64,000 nt of DNA from Chelativorans sp. Marseille-P2723 (GTDB lineage Bacteria; Pseudomonadota; Alphaproteobacteria; Rhizobiales; Rhizobiaceae). The notes beneath the pieces were generated by a model, which ran no database searches, was not told the origin of the DNA, and worked only from the letters and a program-made list of their open reading frames with translations. Of the stretch, positions 18,153 through 27,361 are shown piece after piece. The position numbers and the translations under genes were made by a program. Each line of letters starts with the position of its first letter. The stretch's first letter is position 1. The DNA lies in assembly GCF_902809845.1 (NCBI RefSeq), contig NZ_CADDWI010000008.1, positions 1-64,000 on the forward strand. The letters are read 5' to 3'.

Positions 18153-19262
18153 CTACGTTACCAGATTGTCAAATAGTTGAACAAGCGTATCGGGCTCGCC
18201 AAATGCGCCGGATTTCGAGATCACCGGCGTGCCATCAAAGGTGCCACCGTTGATGATCGAGACGGGAATGCCCGGCATGGCCTCGCCAACGACACTCAGG
18301 CTGCTGGCCTTCACGCTCAGCACAGTCGTCAGGAGCGTATCTCCGCCCGATACAAAGCAAGAGGCGGGTGGCTGCAGGGCAGGGACCAGTTTCCTGATTG
18401 CTGAATCAATCCACTCTGCCGCCAGACTTCCATGGAATCCGGCAGGTGGCTCGAACACCGTCAATACGTCGTCCCCCATACGTACTCGCCCGTTGATCGC
18501 CTCGGCGTCCGCCAATGGGTCGGCAGTCGTGCCGATCTCCGCCATGCGGCCTTGCGCCTTCAGGACATGCAGCTGAGACTGCATGACAGGATGGTTGGAG
18601 CCGACCAGCGCTACCAGCGGCGAGCGAAGGCGTGGCGGCCGTCTCGGGGGGAGGCCGGCGAGCGCCCCGGCAAGCCCGGCAGAACCGCACCAAAGCGTAC
18701 GTCCTCCAACTTGCCTTCCGGCCTCGACCAGCGCCCTCATGGCATCATCATCGGTTGCATCGGCGATGAGAACGGGTGCCCTGCCGGCCTGAAGCCGATG
18801 TGGTTCCGGCACAAGCTCGGCCGCAACCCCGCATTGGCGAAGGGCCGCTGCCATGTCGACATCCAGCATTGTTGACAGCCCGTCTGCTGTTGCCACCTGC
18901 ACCCTTCCGCCCTGTACCAGCCGCCCCAGCGAGGGGAAGGCCGGAGCAAGGATCACCACATCGAACTGCCCGCTCTGGACGATCAGGCCAATCTCGGCGG
19001 CCCAATGGCCGCGCAGAAGGCTGTCGATCTTCTTGAAGGCCGTCGAAGCGCCTTCCCAGACTGCCAGGGATGCCCGGGTCATGGCGAGGGCCTCGTCCGG
19101 GGATGCGTCTCTGGTCGGGACCACGCAGGCCCGATTGCCGGAGGAATGTCGCGCTGCAGCAGGATCAAGGTGGACGGTGATCGGCCCACATGCTCCCGTG
19201 AACCGGGCAGCCGCGTCGAGGGCACCGGTCAGGTCGTCAGCGACAAGGGATAATCCGTTCAA
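18153..19262 (-). CDS. Four-carbon acid sugar kinase family protein (DUF1537; DtnK/OtnK-like)
   Basis: These kinases phosphorylate D-threonate, D-erythronate or related C4 acids for PdxA2 or an aldolase. The family N-terminus NGLSLVADDLTGALDAAARF is clear, followed by FKKIDSLLRGHWAAEIG and a C-terminal nucleotide-binding domain with CFVSGGDTLLTTVL and NGGTFDGTPVISKSGAFGEP. The frame is open from 19376 inside the SDR gene, but family homology starts at codon 39-40, so I choose the TTG at 19262 after GGGGAA; the start is uncertain. Length then is 369, slightly short. It stands directly before the PdxA2-like gene, the classic pairing. Confidence 0.87.
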   Translation of the reverse strand: MNGLSLVADDLTGALDAAARFTGACGPITVHLDPAAARHSSGNRACVVPTRDASPDEALAMTRASLAVWEGASTAFKKIDSLLRGHWAAEIGLIVQSGQFDVVILAPAFPSLGRLVQGGRVQVATADGLSTMLDVDMAAALRQCGVAAELVPEPHRLQAGRAPVLIADATDDDAMRALVEAGRQVGGRTLWCGSAGLAGALAGLPPRRPPRLRSPLVALVGSNHPVMQSQLHVLKAQGRMAEIGTTADPLADAEAINGRVRMGDDVLTVFEPPAGFHGSLAAEWIDSAIRKLVPALQPPASCFVSGGDTLLTTVLSVKASSLSVVGEAMPGIPVSIINGGTFDGTPVISKSGAFGEPDTLVQLFDNLVT

Positions 19263-19344
19263 GACTGCGTTTCCCCATATCCGGAACCCTCCGGGGCGAT
19301 GACCGGGCAAGCCCAGGGTCACGCAGACCCAGCTGTTGCCGGCG

Positions 19345-20100
19345 CTACTGAGCGGTCCACCCCCCGTCAATGACAAGGGAACTTCCTGTCATCAGGCTGG
19401 AAGCGTCCGATGCCAGGAATAACGCAGCACCCGCAATATCCTCGGCCTTCCCCAGGCGGCCGAGGGGAATCTTGCCCAGGACCTCGGCAAGAAATTCCTG
19501 GTCCTTGAAGAACGGCTTCGTCATCGGCGTATCGATGAAGGTCGGACTGATCGTGTTTGCCCGAATGCCGTAGGGCGCCAGTTCGACCGCCAGCGCTTTC
19601 GTGAAACCTTCAAGTCCCCATTTGGAGGCGCAATAGAGGGTGCGGTTGGCCGCGCCGACATGGCCCATCTGGGAAGAAATATTGATGATCGAGCCGCGTA
19701 TGCCGTCTGCGATCATCCGGTCACTGACGATCTTGGAAGTGAAGATCGCAGCCCGCAAATTGACGCCGAGAACCGCATCGTAGTCTTCCTCGGTTACTTC
19801 CGACAGCGGCTTTGGGCGATTGGTTCCTGCATTGTTGACGAGAATGTCGAAGGCAGGCCGTTCCGCCAATCGTCCGGCGAGCGCCTGCGGGTCGGTCACG
19901 TCTGCATGCAGGGCCTCGGCAAGATAGCCCTGGCCCTGCAGACGTTCAGCTGCCGCCTCGATCTCGCTTGCCGTGCGGGCGCACAGCGTGACTGCCGCAC
20001 CCGCCTCGGCAAGAGCTTCCGCCATGGCCAGTCCCAGGCCACGGCCCGCGCCGGTGATGAGCGCCCTGCGCCCGTCGAGGCGGAAACGCCGCTCTGTCAT
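19345..20100 (-). CDS. Short-chain dehydrogenase/reductase (SDR)
   Basis: A 251-residue classical SDR: cofactor motif [23 protein letters not shown] in [16 protein letters not shown], catalytic serine in [10 protein letters not shown] and YxxxK in [13 protein letters not shown], ending [14 protein letters not shown]. The start at 20100 overlaps the HisD-like stop by 4 bases (ATGA); the open frame extends further upstream but that is overlap with the neighbour. In the cluster it likely oxidises or reduces a hydroxyl of the sugar acid, perhaps epimerising it with the other dehydrogenases. Substrate unknown. Confidence 0.9.
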   Translation of the reverse strand: MTERRFRLDGRRALITGAGRGLGLAMAEALAEAGAAVTLCARTASEIEAAAERLQGQGYLAEALHADVTDPQALAGRLAERPAFDILVNNAGTNRPKPLSEVTEEDYDAVLGVNLRAAIFTSKIVSDRMIADGIRGSIINISSQMGHVGAANRTLYCASKWGLEGFTKALAVELAPYGIRANTISPTFIDTPMTKPFFKDQEFLAEVLGKIPLGRLGKAEDIAGAALFLASDASSLMTGSSLVIDGGWTAQ

Positions 20101-21428
20101 TGCTCGTCTTCGCGATACGGCGCTCCTTCGCCAAACGGCACATCGATGCCGCCATAGCGCCGCACCCGCAGATTGCATTGCTCGGCATGGGCCACGAAGC
20201 CCTCGAGCATGCAAAGTCGCGAGCCGATTTCGCCGATCCTGGCAGATGCTTCATCCGTGAGGATCTTCTGATAGCTATGGGTCTTCAGGAATTTTCCAAC
20301 CCACAGACCGCCGGTATAGCGGCCGGCCTTCCTCGTAGGCAGCGTGTGATTGGTGCCGATGACCTTGTCGCCATACGCAACATTTGTACGCGGCCCAAGA
20401 AACAGCGCCCCGTAAGAGTGCATATGCTCCAGAAACCAATCATCGCGATCCGTCATGACCTGCACATGCTCGGAGGCAATGTCATTGGCCACATCCAGCA
20501 TTTCTTCATACGTATCGCACAGGATGACCTCGCCATAGTCTCTCCAGCTGACACTTGCAGTATCCGCAGTCGGCAGGATCTTCAGCAGGCGATCGATTTC
20601 TGCAAGGGTGTCTTCCGCAAGCTTTCTTGAGTTGGTCACGAGTACGGCAGGGGAATTGTAGCCGTGCTCGGCCTGACCCAACAGGTCCGTGGCGCACATT
20701 TCGCCGTCGGCCGCCGTTTCATCGGCGATCACCATGGTCTCGGTCGGCCCGGCAAAAAGGTCGATCCCCACCCGACCGTAAAGCTGGCGCTTCGCCTCGG
20801 CAACGAAGGCATTTCCGGGTCCGATGAGCATGTCGACGGGCCGAATGGTTTCCGTGCCGAGCGCCATGGCGCCCACTGCCTGAATGCCGCCCAGCACATA
20901 GATCTCGTGAGCGCCGCCCATATGCATGGCCGCAATGACCCCGGGATTGGGCTCTCCCTTGAAGGGTGGGGTGGCGGCGAGAATGCGTGGCACGCCGGCG
21001 ACCGAGGCGGTGACGACGGACATGTGCGCGGATGCGACCATCGGAAACTTGCCGCCGGGCACGTAGCAACCTACCGACTGCACCGGGATGTTCCTGTGTC
21101 CGAGAATGACGCCGGGCAAGGTCTCGACCTCGATGTCCTTCATCGAGTCCTTCTGGAGCTGTGCGAAATTCCGCACCTGGTCATGCGCAAACCGGATGTC
21201 GGCCATCTCTCGTTCGGTGACCCTGGACGTGATTGCCTCGATCTCGCTGCCCGACAAGCGGAAGGAAGGTGGGGCATAATTGTCAAAGCGTTGCGAGAGT
21301 TCGCGGACGGCTGCGTCACCCCTGGCCTCGATGTCGGCAAGTGTCACCTCCACGGTCTTGCGGATCTGGGCATCATCGGTTTGGCGCTCGGTTTCTGACT
21401 TGCCTCGCTTGAGATAGGTGATCGACAT
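20097..21428 (-). CDS. Histidinol-dehydrogenase-family NAD-dependent dehydrogenase (HpsN-like)
   Basis: HisD-family enzymes oxidise a primary alcohol through an aldehyde to a carboxylate. Outside histidine synthesis the family includes sulfopropanediol 3-dehydrogenase (HpsN) and polyol-acid enzymes. The 443-residue protein starts [19 protein letters not shown] and shows [70 protein letters not shown] and [20 protein letters not shown], all HisD core motifs. Context excludes histidine biosynthesis. It lies between the 3-hydroxyacyl-CoA-type dehydrogenase and the SDR and may convert a terminal CH2OH of the substrate to an acid. Confidence 0.88.
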   Translation of the reverse strand: MSITYLKRGKSETERQTDDAQIRKTVEVTLADIEARGDAAVRELSQRFDNYAPPSFRLSGSEIEAITSRVTEREMADIRFAHDQVRNFAQLQKDSMKDIEVETLPGVILGHRNIPVQSVGCYVPGGKFPMVASAHMSVVTASVAGVPRILAATPPFKGEPNPGVIAAMHMGGAHEIYVLGGIQAVGAMALGTETIRPVDMLIGPGNAFVAEAKRQLYGRVGIDLFAGPTETMVIADETAADGEMCATDLLGQAEHGYNSPAVLVTNSRKLAEDTLAEIDRLLKILPTADTASVSWRDYGEVILCDTYEEMLDVANDIASEHVQVMTDRDDWFLEHMHSYGALFLGPRTNVAYGDKVIGTNHTLPTRKAGRYTGGLWVGKFLKTHSYQKILTDEASARIGEIGSRLCMLEGFVAHAEQCNLRVRRYGGIDVPFGEGAPYREDEQ

Positions 21429-21475
21429 GGCATTTCCTTTCATCGTCTGCTTGAACTGGGGTCTCTCCTCCCCGG

Positions 21476-22423
21476 TCAAGGACCGAGCCCGTTCGTCTTC
21501 TTGAAAGCCGCAAGCCTGGACAGGACGGAATCACGCCAAAGGCGACGTTCCGCCAGATCCTCCTCTGCCAGCACTTCCCGTCTTTCCGCCTGCGCCTGCT
21601 CTATGGTTTCCTGTGGCCATTTGCGCGGTACCCGCTGCGTTGCCATCCGGTAATACAGCGGCGCCAGCCTCGCCGCGTAATCGGCAATGCCTCCCGGCGC
21701 GTTCAGGTCGATGGTCTCGAAAGGACCCATGAAGGACCATCGCAGGCCAAGACCATGGGAAATCGTCGCGTCAATATCGGCAAGGCTCGCATAGCCTTCC
21801 TCATACAGCGCCCAGGCCTCATTCAGCAGCGCGCCCTGCAGCCGGTTGAGAACAAAGCCGTCAATCTCGCGCCTGACATGAACCGGCACCTGTCCGACCC
21901 GATTCATCAATTCACGCACCTGCTCCAGTGCGGACGGATCCGTCCAGGGCGCAGGTACGAGTTCGACCACGGGAACCAGATGCGGCGGATTGACGGGATG
22001 GGCGATCAGGAAATTCTGCCGGTGCCTGCAGTTCCCGGTGAACTGCGAAGCCGGAATCCCCGAGGAGGACGAGCCGACGATGGTCTGCGGCGACATGGCC
22101 TTGTCGATGGCAAGGCACGCCGCAGTTTTCGACTCGACGGTCTCGAAGACGGATTCCTGCACATAGGTTGCACCGTCCAATGCCTCGGGAAGGCTCTCGC
22201 AAAGCCGGACGCGACCGATCACTTCGGCAGCGCTGGCAATCAATCCGTTCGATTCCAGGTCGGCTGCACTGGCTTCGATCCATGCAGGAAGCCGGCTTCG
22301 CGTAGGCTCATCCGGATCGTATACGCGCACTTCACAGCCAGCGCGGGCGAACACCAGCGCCCAGCCGGAGCCGACCAGGCCGGCTCCGACAATGGCAACG
22401 ACAGGAGAGTCTCCCATCCTCAA
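21476..22423 (-). CDS. 3-hydroxyacyl-CoA dehydrogenase family protein, L-gulonate 3-dehydrogenase-like
   Basis: A 315-residue NAD-dependent dehydrogenase. The Rossmann start [20 protein letters not shown], the middle [12 protein letters not shown] and [20 protein letters not shown] and the C-terminal [20 protein letters not shown] match short HADH-type proteins such as L-gulonate 3-dehydrogenase (lambda-crystallin group) and carnitine dehydrogenase. The ATG overlaps the stop of the metallo-beta-lactamase gene by 4 bases. In this sugar-acid setting oxidation at C3 of an aldonate is the likeliest reaction; carnitine or hydroxybutyrate use is less likely. Confidence 0.85.
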   Translation of the reverse strand: MRMGDSPVVAIVGAGLVGSGWALVFARAGCEVRVYDPDEPTRSRLPAWIEASAADLESNGLIASAAEVIGRVRLCESLPEALDGATYVQESVFETVESKTAACLAIDKAMSPQTIVGSSSSGIPASQFTGNCRHRQNFLIAHPVNPPHLVPVVELVPAPWTDPSALEQVRELMNRVGQVPVHVRREIDGFVLNRLQGALLNEAWALYEEGYASLADIDATISHGLGLRWSFMGPFETIDLNAPGGIADYAARLAPLYYRMATQRVPRKWPQETIEQAQAERREVLAEEDLAERRLWRDSVLSRLAAFKKTNGLGP

Positions 22424-23307
22424 GCGACCTTCGAACTTTCGCCGTCGGCGAGGCAGATCTCGGTAATGCGCAGACCTTCCTTGCTGATCCGGGAAGGGAA
22501 GGCGTCACGGAGCCGCTCCTCATGAATCGGGATGATCCGGTTCGAGTCGTGACCGACCTGCTTCATCATCTCTTCCGTGGCGAGAACCAGATTGGTCTGG
22601 CTTCCGACGGCAAGGCCGACCGGCGTGTAGATCTCGCCCGCGTCCACCGCATCGCCGGGCCCGCGCAGGTTCTCGAACACATAGATGAGATCGCCGGCCA
22701 GGACCCAGACATCCTCCGATTGGTCCCGTCCATCATTGCGCACCGTGACCCACATCGAGCCGAACGTATGACTGTCCTCGGCCAGATGCAGATCGATGCC
22801 CGGCAGCACATCCGAAACGGAACCGTTCACCGTGGTAAGCCTACGCTCACGCGCCAGGCCCGCGCCGCGAACGATATCGCCCGGATCGACAGCTACCATC
22901 ATCCAGCGCATCCGGTCGGGCAGCGACATCGCCCATACCCATTTGGCAATTTCCCGCTCCTGAATGTAAAATCTGGCATTGGGAAAGTCTTCCACATTGC
23001 CAAAATGGTCGAAATGGGCATGCGTGATGAATACCGTGTCGACCTCTTCAGGTGTGACGCCGACTTCTGCCAGGACCGTCTTGGGATTTCGCCAGTTTTC
23101 TACTCCAAAGCGATCTCCAAGTGTCTTGCCATACTCCTTGTCATTATAGCCGACATCTACCATTGCGACATGGTTTTTGCCTTTGATGACCACATAACAG
23201 TAGGGCAGCTTGAGGTATCCTTGATTATGTGCTCCGTATAGTACGCCACTCTTGTGATACTTGGAGACATAGGAGTACTCACAGACCCAAATCGAGTAAT
23301 CAGCCAT
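22420..23307 (-). CDS. Metallo-beta-lactamase fold hydrolase, N-acyl-homoserine-lactonase-like
   Basis: A 295-residue MBL-fold enzyme with the zinc motif TVFITHAHFDHFGNVEDF (H-x-H-x-D-H) and later metal ligands in AEDSHTFGSMW and VLAGDLIY. The N-terminus CEYSYVSKYHKSGVLYGAHN and the ending RIIPIHEERLRDAFPS resemble AHL-lactonase-like proteins. In this catabolic cluster it more probably opens a sugar or polyol lactone than a signalling lactone; that is inference. It is coupled to the downstream dehydrogenase by an ATGA overlap. Confidence 0.85.
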   Translation of the reverse strand: MADYSIWVCEYSYVSKYHKSGVLYGAHNQGYLKLPYCYVVIKGKNHVAMVDVGYNDKEYGKTLGDRFGVENWRNPKTVLAEVGVTPEEVDTVFITHAHFDHFGNVEDFPNARFYIQEREIAKWVWAMSLPDRMRWMMVAVDPGDIVRGAGLARERRLTTVNGSVSDVLPGIDLHLAEDSHTFGSMWVTVRNDGRDQSEDVWVLAGDLIYVFENLRGPGDAVDAGEIYTPVGLAVGSQTNLVLATEEMMKQVGHDSNRIIPIHEERLRDAFPSRISKEGLRITEICLADGESSKVA

Positions 23308-23351
23308 TAGATTCTCCCTTTCAATGCAGATCTTCCAGGTATGTTGCGTGA

Positions 23352-23897
23352 TTATCTGCCGCAGGAGCAGCAGGCATGTGTAAGGTCAACCATTTCGAGA
23401 CCGGCCTTCTGCGATGTTGCCGCCCGCAAATGAGCGTAAGCCCGCTGGATCTGCCTGGAAATCTCGTCGAAAACGGTTTCACCCTGACCGAGCGCCGGCA
23501 GGCGCGAAAAGGCTCCAAGCGCCCTTCCACATGCGGAATGCGAAGCCATCAACTGTTCCAGATGGGCGGCAAGCGCCCCGGGCGCGGCAAGCCGATGAAG
23601 GCGTTCGGCGCAGGCTTCCCACCGTTGACGGCAGAGATCGAGCTCATCAAGGTCCACGACTTCCGATTTTTCCGTCAGCTGGCCAAGGATCATCAGGCCG
23701 GCAAGCTGGCCGACAATCCGCCGAAGGTCTTCAAATATCGGGTGGCATTGCGCCGCATAGGCAGCTGCCTCGTCGGTACCCAGCGTTTCCGCAAGCCGGT
23801 CAGGATCCGGCACGGGCTGCGGCAACGGACCCTCCGTGAACAGCGCGCAATCCGGGCGATGCACGGTGGTCAGTCGCATGAAAAGGTCGTCGGCCAT
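23352..23897 (-). CDS. Hypothetical protein with C-terminal CCSCG motif
   Basis: A 181-residue, mostly helical soluble protein of no family I recognise. It has no signal peptide or membrane segment. Visible features are PVPDPDRLAETLGTDEAAAY near residue 30, a central helical region (CHPIFEDLRRIVGQLAGLMI), and a striking end LTHACCSCGR with three cysteines and a nearby histidine that could bind a metal. It starts 5 bases after the LacI stop and precedes the MBL gene, so it is co-transcribed with the catabolic genes. A FadR-C/FCD-like helical bundle or a small accessory subunit are both possible. Confidence 0.65.
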   Translation of the reverse strand: MADDLFMRLTTVHRPDCALFTEGPLPQPVPDPDRLAETLGTDEAAAYAAQCHPIFEDLRRIVGQLAGLMILGQLTEKSEVVDLDELDLCRQRWEACAERLHRLAAPGALAAHLEQLMASHSACGRALGAFSRLPALGQGETVFDEISRQIQRAYAHLRAATSQKAGLEMVDLTHACCSCGR

Positions 23898-23901
23898 GGG
23901 A

Positions 23902-24972
23902 TTACGTCGCCCCGCCAGTTGCGTAGCTGCGCGACCGCGTCGTGCCGCGCTCGATCAGGGGAAGTGGCGCAAAGCGTCTCGTGCGCGTTGCCAGGCTTGG
24001 ATCCTGCGCCAGTTCAAGGGCGAGGGAGACGGTGGCGTCCATCATCTCTCCGAGGGGCTGGGGAATGGTTGTCAGCTTGTGCGAAGGCCAGCCGGCCATC
24101 GTGATGTCATCGAAGCCGACTACCGAAAGATCTTCGGGTACACGCAGGCCAAGCCCCTCCTGGATCCCTTCGATGAAGCCGATTGCGACGATATCGTTGG
24201 CGCAGAACACGCCATCCACGGTCTGGTTCAGCCCGGCCATCTTCAGCCCCGCATCATAGCCGGCCTCATAGGTGAAGAAGCCTGCATCGAGGATGATCGG
24301 CCGGGCGAGGCCCCGTTCCTGCGCCCGCTTGCAGAAACCGGACAGGCGCTCCGCATTGGTGGAAGCGTCGGGAAAGGCCGATACGTAGAGCAGGTGGCGG
24401 TGACCTGTATCGATCAGGAAGTCCGCTGCCTGGCGCCCGCCTATGATATTGTCGCAGGTAATGCCGAAACCGAGGCCATCCGCAGACAGCCGGTTGAAGA
24501 AGATGCAGGGTGCGCCGCCCTGTTCGCATTTGTCCCTTGCATGGGAGGAAAGGGGAACCGCAAGCACGACCAGCAGGTCCGGCTGATAGGACAGGAGCAG
24601 TTCGACGGCCTCATCGGTCTTTTCGGGCTCATTGGCCACCGCGAGCATGACATTCATGCCGACCGCCTGCAGCCGGGCCACAAGTTCGGTCATGACTTCC
24701 GGATAGAACGGGTTGGTCAGATCCGACACGACGACCCCGACGATCTGTGTGCGCTTGGTGATGAGGCTCTGGGCAAACGGATTGGGACGGTAGCCGAGTT
24801 CCGCCGCTCTTTTCAGGACAATTCTTCGCGTAGGCTCGGCAATGACTGCATCGGGATAGAAGGCGCGCGAAATCGTCGAGACTGACATTCCGAGATCTTT
24901 CGCGAGATCCTTCACTGTCACACGTCGGATTTCCGGTTTCTTTCTCTGGCGCACGCTGCGTCCTCTTTCCAC
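23902..24972 (-). CDS. LacI family transcriptional regulator
   Basis: A 356-residue repressor-type regulator: N-terminal helix-turn-helix VTVKDLAKDLGMSVSTISRA with hinge helix NPFAQSLITKRTQIVGVVVS, then a periplasmic-binding-protein-like effector domain (FCANDIVAIGFIEGIQEGLG; SVVGFDDITMAGWPSHKLTT). It probably senses the imported sugar acid or an intermediate. It lies inside the cluster, between the importer and the enzymes, and the palindrome at 29,918-29,938 in front of the first importer gene is its likely operator. The motif matches the central-CG palindromes of this family only loosely because the spacing is wide. Confidence 0.92.
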   Translation of the reverse strand: MERGRSVRQRKKPEIRRVTVKDLAKDLGMSVSTISRAFYPDAVIAEPTRRIVLKRAAELGYRPNPFAQSLITKRTQIVGVVVSDLTNPFYPEVMTELVARLQAVGMNVMLAVANEPEKTDEAVELLLSYQPDLLVVLAVPLSSHARDKCEQGGAPCIFFNRLSADGLGFGITCDNIIGGRQAADFLIDTGHRHLLYVSAFPDASTNAERLSGFCKRAQERGLARPIILDAGFFTYEAGYDAGLKMAGLNQTVDGVFCANDIVAIGFIEGIQEGLGLRVPEDLSVVGFDDITMAGWPSHKLTTIPQPLGEMMDATVSLALELAQDPSLATRTRRFAPLPLIERGTTRSRSYATGGAT

Positions 24973-25030
24973 TCTTTTCGTCCGAACCCGGACGCTACAA
25001 ACCGTCCGAATTCGCTCCCTTTATGGATAT

Positions 25031-25055
25031 GCCCGGCAGGGAGATCCTGCCGGGC
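25031..25055 (-). promoter_or_regulatory. Perfect stem-loop between binding-protein and regulator genes
   Basis: GCCCGGCAGG (25031-25040) and CCTGCCGGGC (25046-25055) form a 10-base perfect stem with a 5-base loop, about 20 bases after the stop of the binding-protein gene. There is no T run, so it is better explained as an RNA-stabilising or attenuating hairpin, as found after many binding-protein genes, than as a full terminator. Confidence 0.7.
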
Positions 25056-25073
25056 GACCGGGCCCGGCCCGGA

Positions 25074-26291
25074 CTAGGGCTGGACGGTGGGTTGCACCTT
25101 GGTCAGCTTGTACAGATCCTCCGGCGCTTCGCAGCGGCTGCAATTGATGCCCGGCTCATTTGCTGCCTCGACGACTTCCGCCGGCAGGGGCTGGATGGTT
25201 GCGCCTTCGACCGGCGTGCCATTCAGGGCGGACTCGATATTGACCTCCGGCAGGAGTTCCGGATTGAGCACCTCGCTGACGAAGGAGCTGGGAACGCGAT
25301 CCGCAGGAAAGACGTTGCAGCCATCCTCGTAAACATCCCCCTCGCAGATCTTCACCTGATCGGCAGGAACCCAGGGCAGGGGATATTCGATGTTCATCGG
25401 CTCCAGCTCACGCTGGCCCGTCAGGATTTCCATCATCAACTTGAATGCGTAGCCGGCCTGGGCGGGAGGCGATCCGGCGGACACACCGCGAAGCCCTTTT
25501 GCCTGCATTTCCGGATCAGCCAGCGCAAGCCGGAAACCTGCGGAATTCTCGCCGGTCATCGGTACGAGCCGATCCCCGGCATCCAGCATGGCCTGGATTG
25601 CGCCATACTCGCCGGCCTGAGCCCAGATGCCATCGACATCGGGGTGCGCGGCCAGGGCCTTGGCCGTTTCCTGCTGGGTCGTGCGGTCATCCCAATAGGA
25701 ATAGTATTCGGCGACGATTTCGATCCCCGGATACTGGTTGAAGATATGCATGGCCCCGTCCGTGTGCCGCTTGTCGACGGAGTTACCGGGCACGCCACGC
25801 GACAGGAAGATCTTGCCCTTGCCGCCGAGCTCATTTACCAGCGCCTGAGCCGTGTTTTCCCCGAATCCGGCGGTCAGATAGCTCACATTATAGGCGCAGC
25901 TCTCCGTGACGGTCGCGTCATACATGAAGAACAGCACGCCTTCATCGCAACCGCGCTTGATCGTGCGGTTCAGGGCGGTGGAAGAGATCGGGAAGCTGAC
26001 AATCCCGTCTGCACCGGCATCGATCATGCTTTCATAGGCGGAAATCTGTGCCTGGGGATCGGTGCCGGATATGACTTCGATCAGCTCGACGGTTTCATTG
26101 TAGGGTGGCGTGGCGGCGAGCGCCTTGACGATATTGGCAGCCTCGGATTGCCAGGCATTGCCGGAATAGCTGAGGCTCAGATAGATCTTGAACTTCTCCT
26201 GATCCTGCGCTGCGGCGCCTCCGATCGACTGGAGCGCCGTCGCGCTCATCAGCGCGGCAAGGGCCGCCCATTTGAACTTTCCGAACGTCAT
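25074..26291 (-). CDS. Sugar-type ABC transporter substrate-binding protein
   Basis: A 405-residue periplasmic binding protein of the ribose/xylose (cluster B) family. The signal peptide is visible (FKWAALAALMSATALQSIGG, cleaved near AAA-QD), followed by KFKIYLSLSYSGNAWQSEAA, ADGIVSFPISSTALNRTIKR and HPDVDGIWAQAGEYGAIQAM. Cysteine pairs near the C-terminus (KICEGDVYEDGCNVF and NCSRCEAP) are unusual and may form disulfides. The family normally binds pentoses, polyols or sugar acids. It is coupled to the upstream permease by a 4-base overlap. Confidence 0.9.
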   Translation of the reverse strand: MTFGKFKWAALAALMSATALQSIGGAAAQDQEKFKIYLSLSYSGNAWQSEAANIVKALAATPPYNETVELIEVISGTDPQAQISAYESMIDAGADGIVSFPISSTALNRTIKRGCDEGVLFFMYDATVTESCAYNVSYLTAGFGENTAQALVNELGGKGKIFLSRGVPGNSVDKRHTDGAMHIFNQYPGIEIVAEYYSYWDDRTTQQETAKALAAHPDVDGIWAQAGEYGAIQAMLDAGDRLVPMTGENSAGFRLALADPEMQAKGLRGVSAGSPPAQAGYAFKLMMEILTGQRELEPMNIEYPLPWVPADQVKICEGDVYEDGCNVFPADRVPSSFVSEVLNPELLPEVNIESALNGTPVEGATIQPLPAEVVEAANEPGINCSRCEAPEDLYKLTKVQPTVQP

Positions 26292-27361
26292 GTTCCTTTC
26301 CTCCTTGTGATGGAACCACTTTCACTGGCAGGCTGGCTGGAACGCCAGTACTGACCGAGTTTCTGGAAGAGCTCTTCGCGCAGCAACAGCAGGGCGATGA
26401 GCACGACTGCGCCTTCGATAATCGTGCGCCAGCCGATCTGAAGGCCGATCGCGGTGATGATCGTGCCGAGCGTCGTCAGCAGGAGCGCGCCGCCAACCGT
26501 GCCGAGAAAATTGCCGCGCCCACCGAGAATGGAAGAACCGCCGATCACGACTGCCGCGATGGAAGGCAGCAGATAATCGTCACCCATCCGCAGGGTTGCG
26601 CCATTCGAATAGCCGACAAGCATGATCCCGACGAGCCCGGCGCACACCGCGCTGATGACATAGGGCATGGCCTGCACGAGCAATACCGGGACGCCGGCGA
26701 TGCGGGCCGCATGGATGTTGGTGCCGATCGCATAGAGATAGCGGCCCGGGACGGACCGGCTCTGGAACAATGCACCGAGGATGACAAAGCCGATGACGAA
26801 GAGGATCGGCATCGGCATGCCGAGGACCTTGCTCTTCATCAGCGCCAGCGCAAGATCGGGCGCGGCGCCGCGCGGCGTTCCCCGCGTATATCCCAGAAGT
26901 GCCGATGACACGATGATCGACATCGCCAATGTCATGATGAAGGGGGGTATGTGGAGCCAGACGATCCCGATTGCCGAAACCAGCCCCACGCCTGCGCAGA
27001 CCAGCAGCACCGCGCCAAGCAGATACCATGCGCCCGGATCGGTCGCCCCGACCCAGTTCGTCGCCAGGATTCCCCCAAGCGTGATCACGGCAGGCAAAGA
27101 CAGGTCGAGCCCGCCCGTCAGAATGACGAGGCCCTGTCCGAAGGAGAGCACGATCAGGAAGGAGCCGAGCACCAGCACCGTCTCCACCTGAGACCACGAG
27201 CCGAGGGAAGGGCTGATGAAACGCGCGCCGAGAAGCATTGCCACGCAGAGAATTGCCACCGCGATCGCGCTGATCGTCTCGCGGCTGATCCGCTCGGATC
27301 TGCGATGGTCGCCTGTCTGGTTAAACGCTTGTTCCATCTGATGCTCGCTTGCCGTCGTCAT
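26288..27361 (-). CDS. Sugar ABC transporter permease, RbsC family (second permease)
   Basis: A 357-residue inner-membrane permease with about ten helices. Typical family segments are LGSFLIVLSFGQGLVILTGG, LDLSLPAVITLGGILATNWV and SIAAVVIGGSSILGGRGNFL with GTVGGALLLTTLGTII. It overlaps the other permease gene (upstream) and the binding-protein gene (downstream) by 4 bases each. Two different permeases point to a heterodimeric channel for the importer. Confidence 0.93.
   Translation of the reverse strand: MTTASEHQMEQAFNQTGDHRRSERISRETISAIAVAILCVAMLLGARFISPSLGSWSQVETVLVLGSFLIVLSFGQGLVILTGGLDLSLPAVITLGGILATNWVGATDPGAWYLLGAVLLVCAGVGLVSAIGIVWLHIPPFIMTLAMSIIVSSALLGYTRGTPRGAAPDLALALMKSKVLGMPMPILFVIGFVILGALFQSRSVPGRYLYAIGTNIHAARIAGVPVLLVQAMPYVISAVCAGLVGIMLVGYSNGATLRMGDDYLLPSIAAVVIGGSSILGGRGNFLGTVGGALLLTTLGTIITAIGLQIGWRTIIEGAVVLIALLLLREELFQKLGQYWRSSQPASESGSITRRKGT

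Noticed and set aside
20097-21428. hisD of histidine biosynthesis
   Set aside because: No his genes nearby; it is coupled to SDR and dehydrogenase genes in a sugar-acid cluster.
25023-26354. 443-codon plus-strand ORF opposite the binding-protein gene
   Set aside because: Antisense shadow of a real binding protein with signal peptide; no family resemblance.
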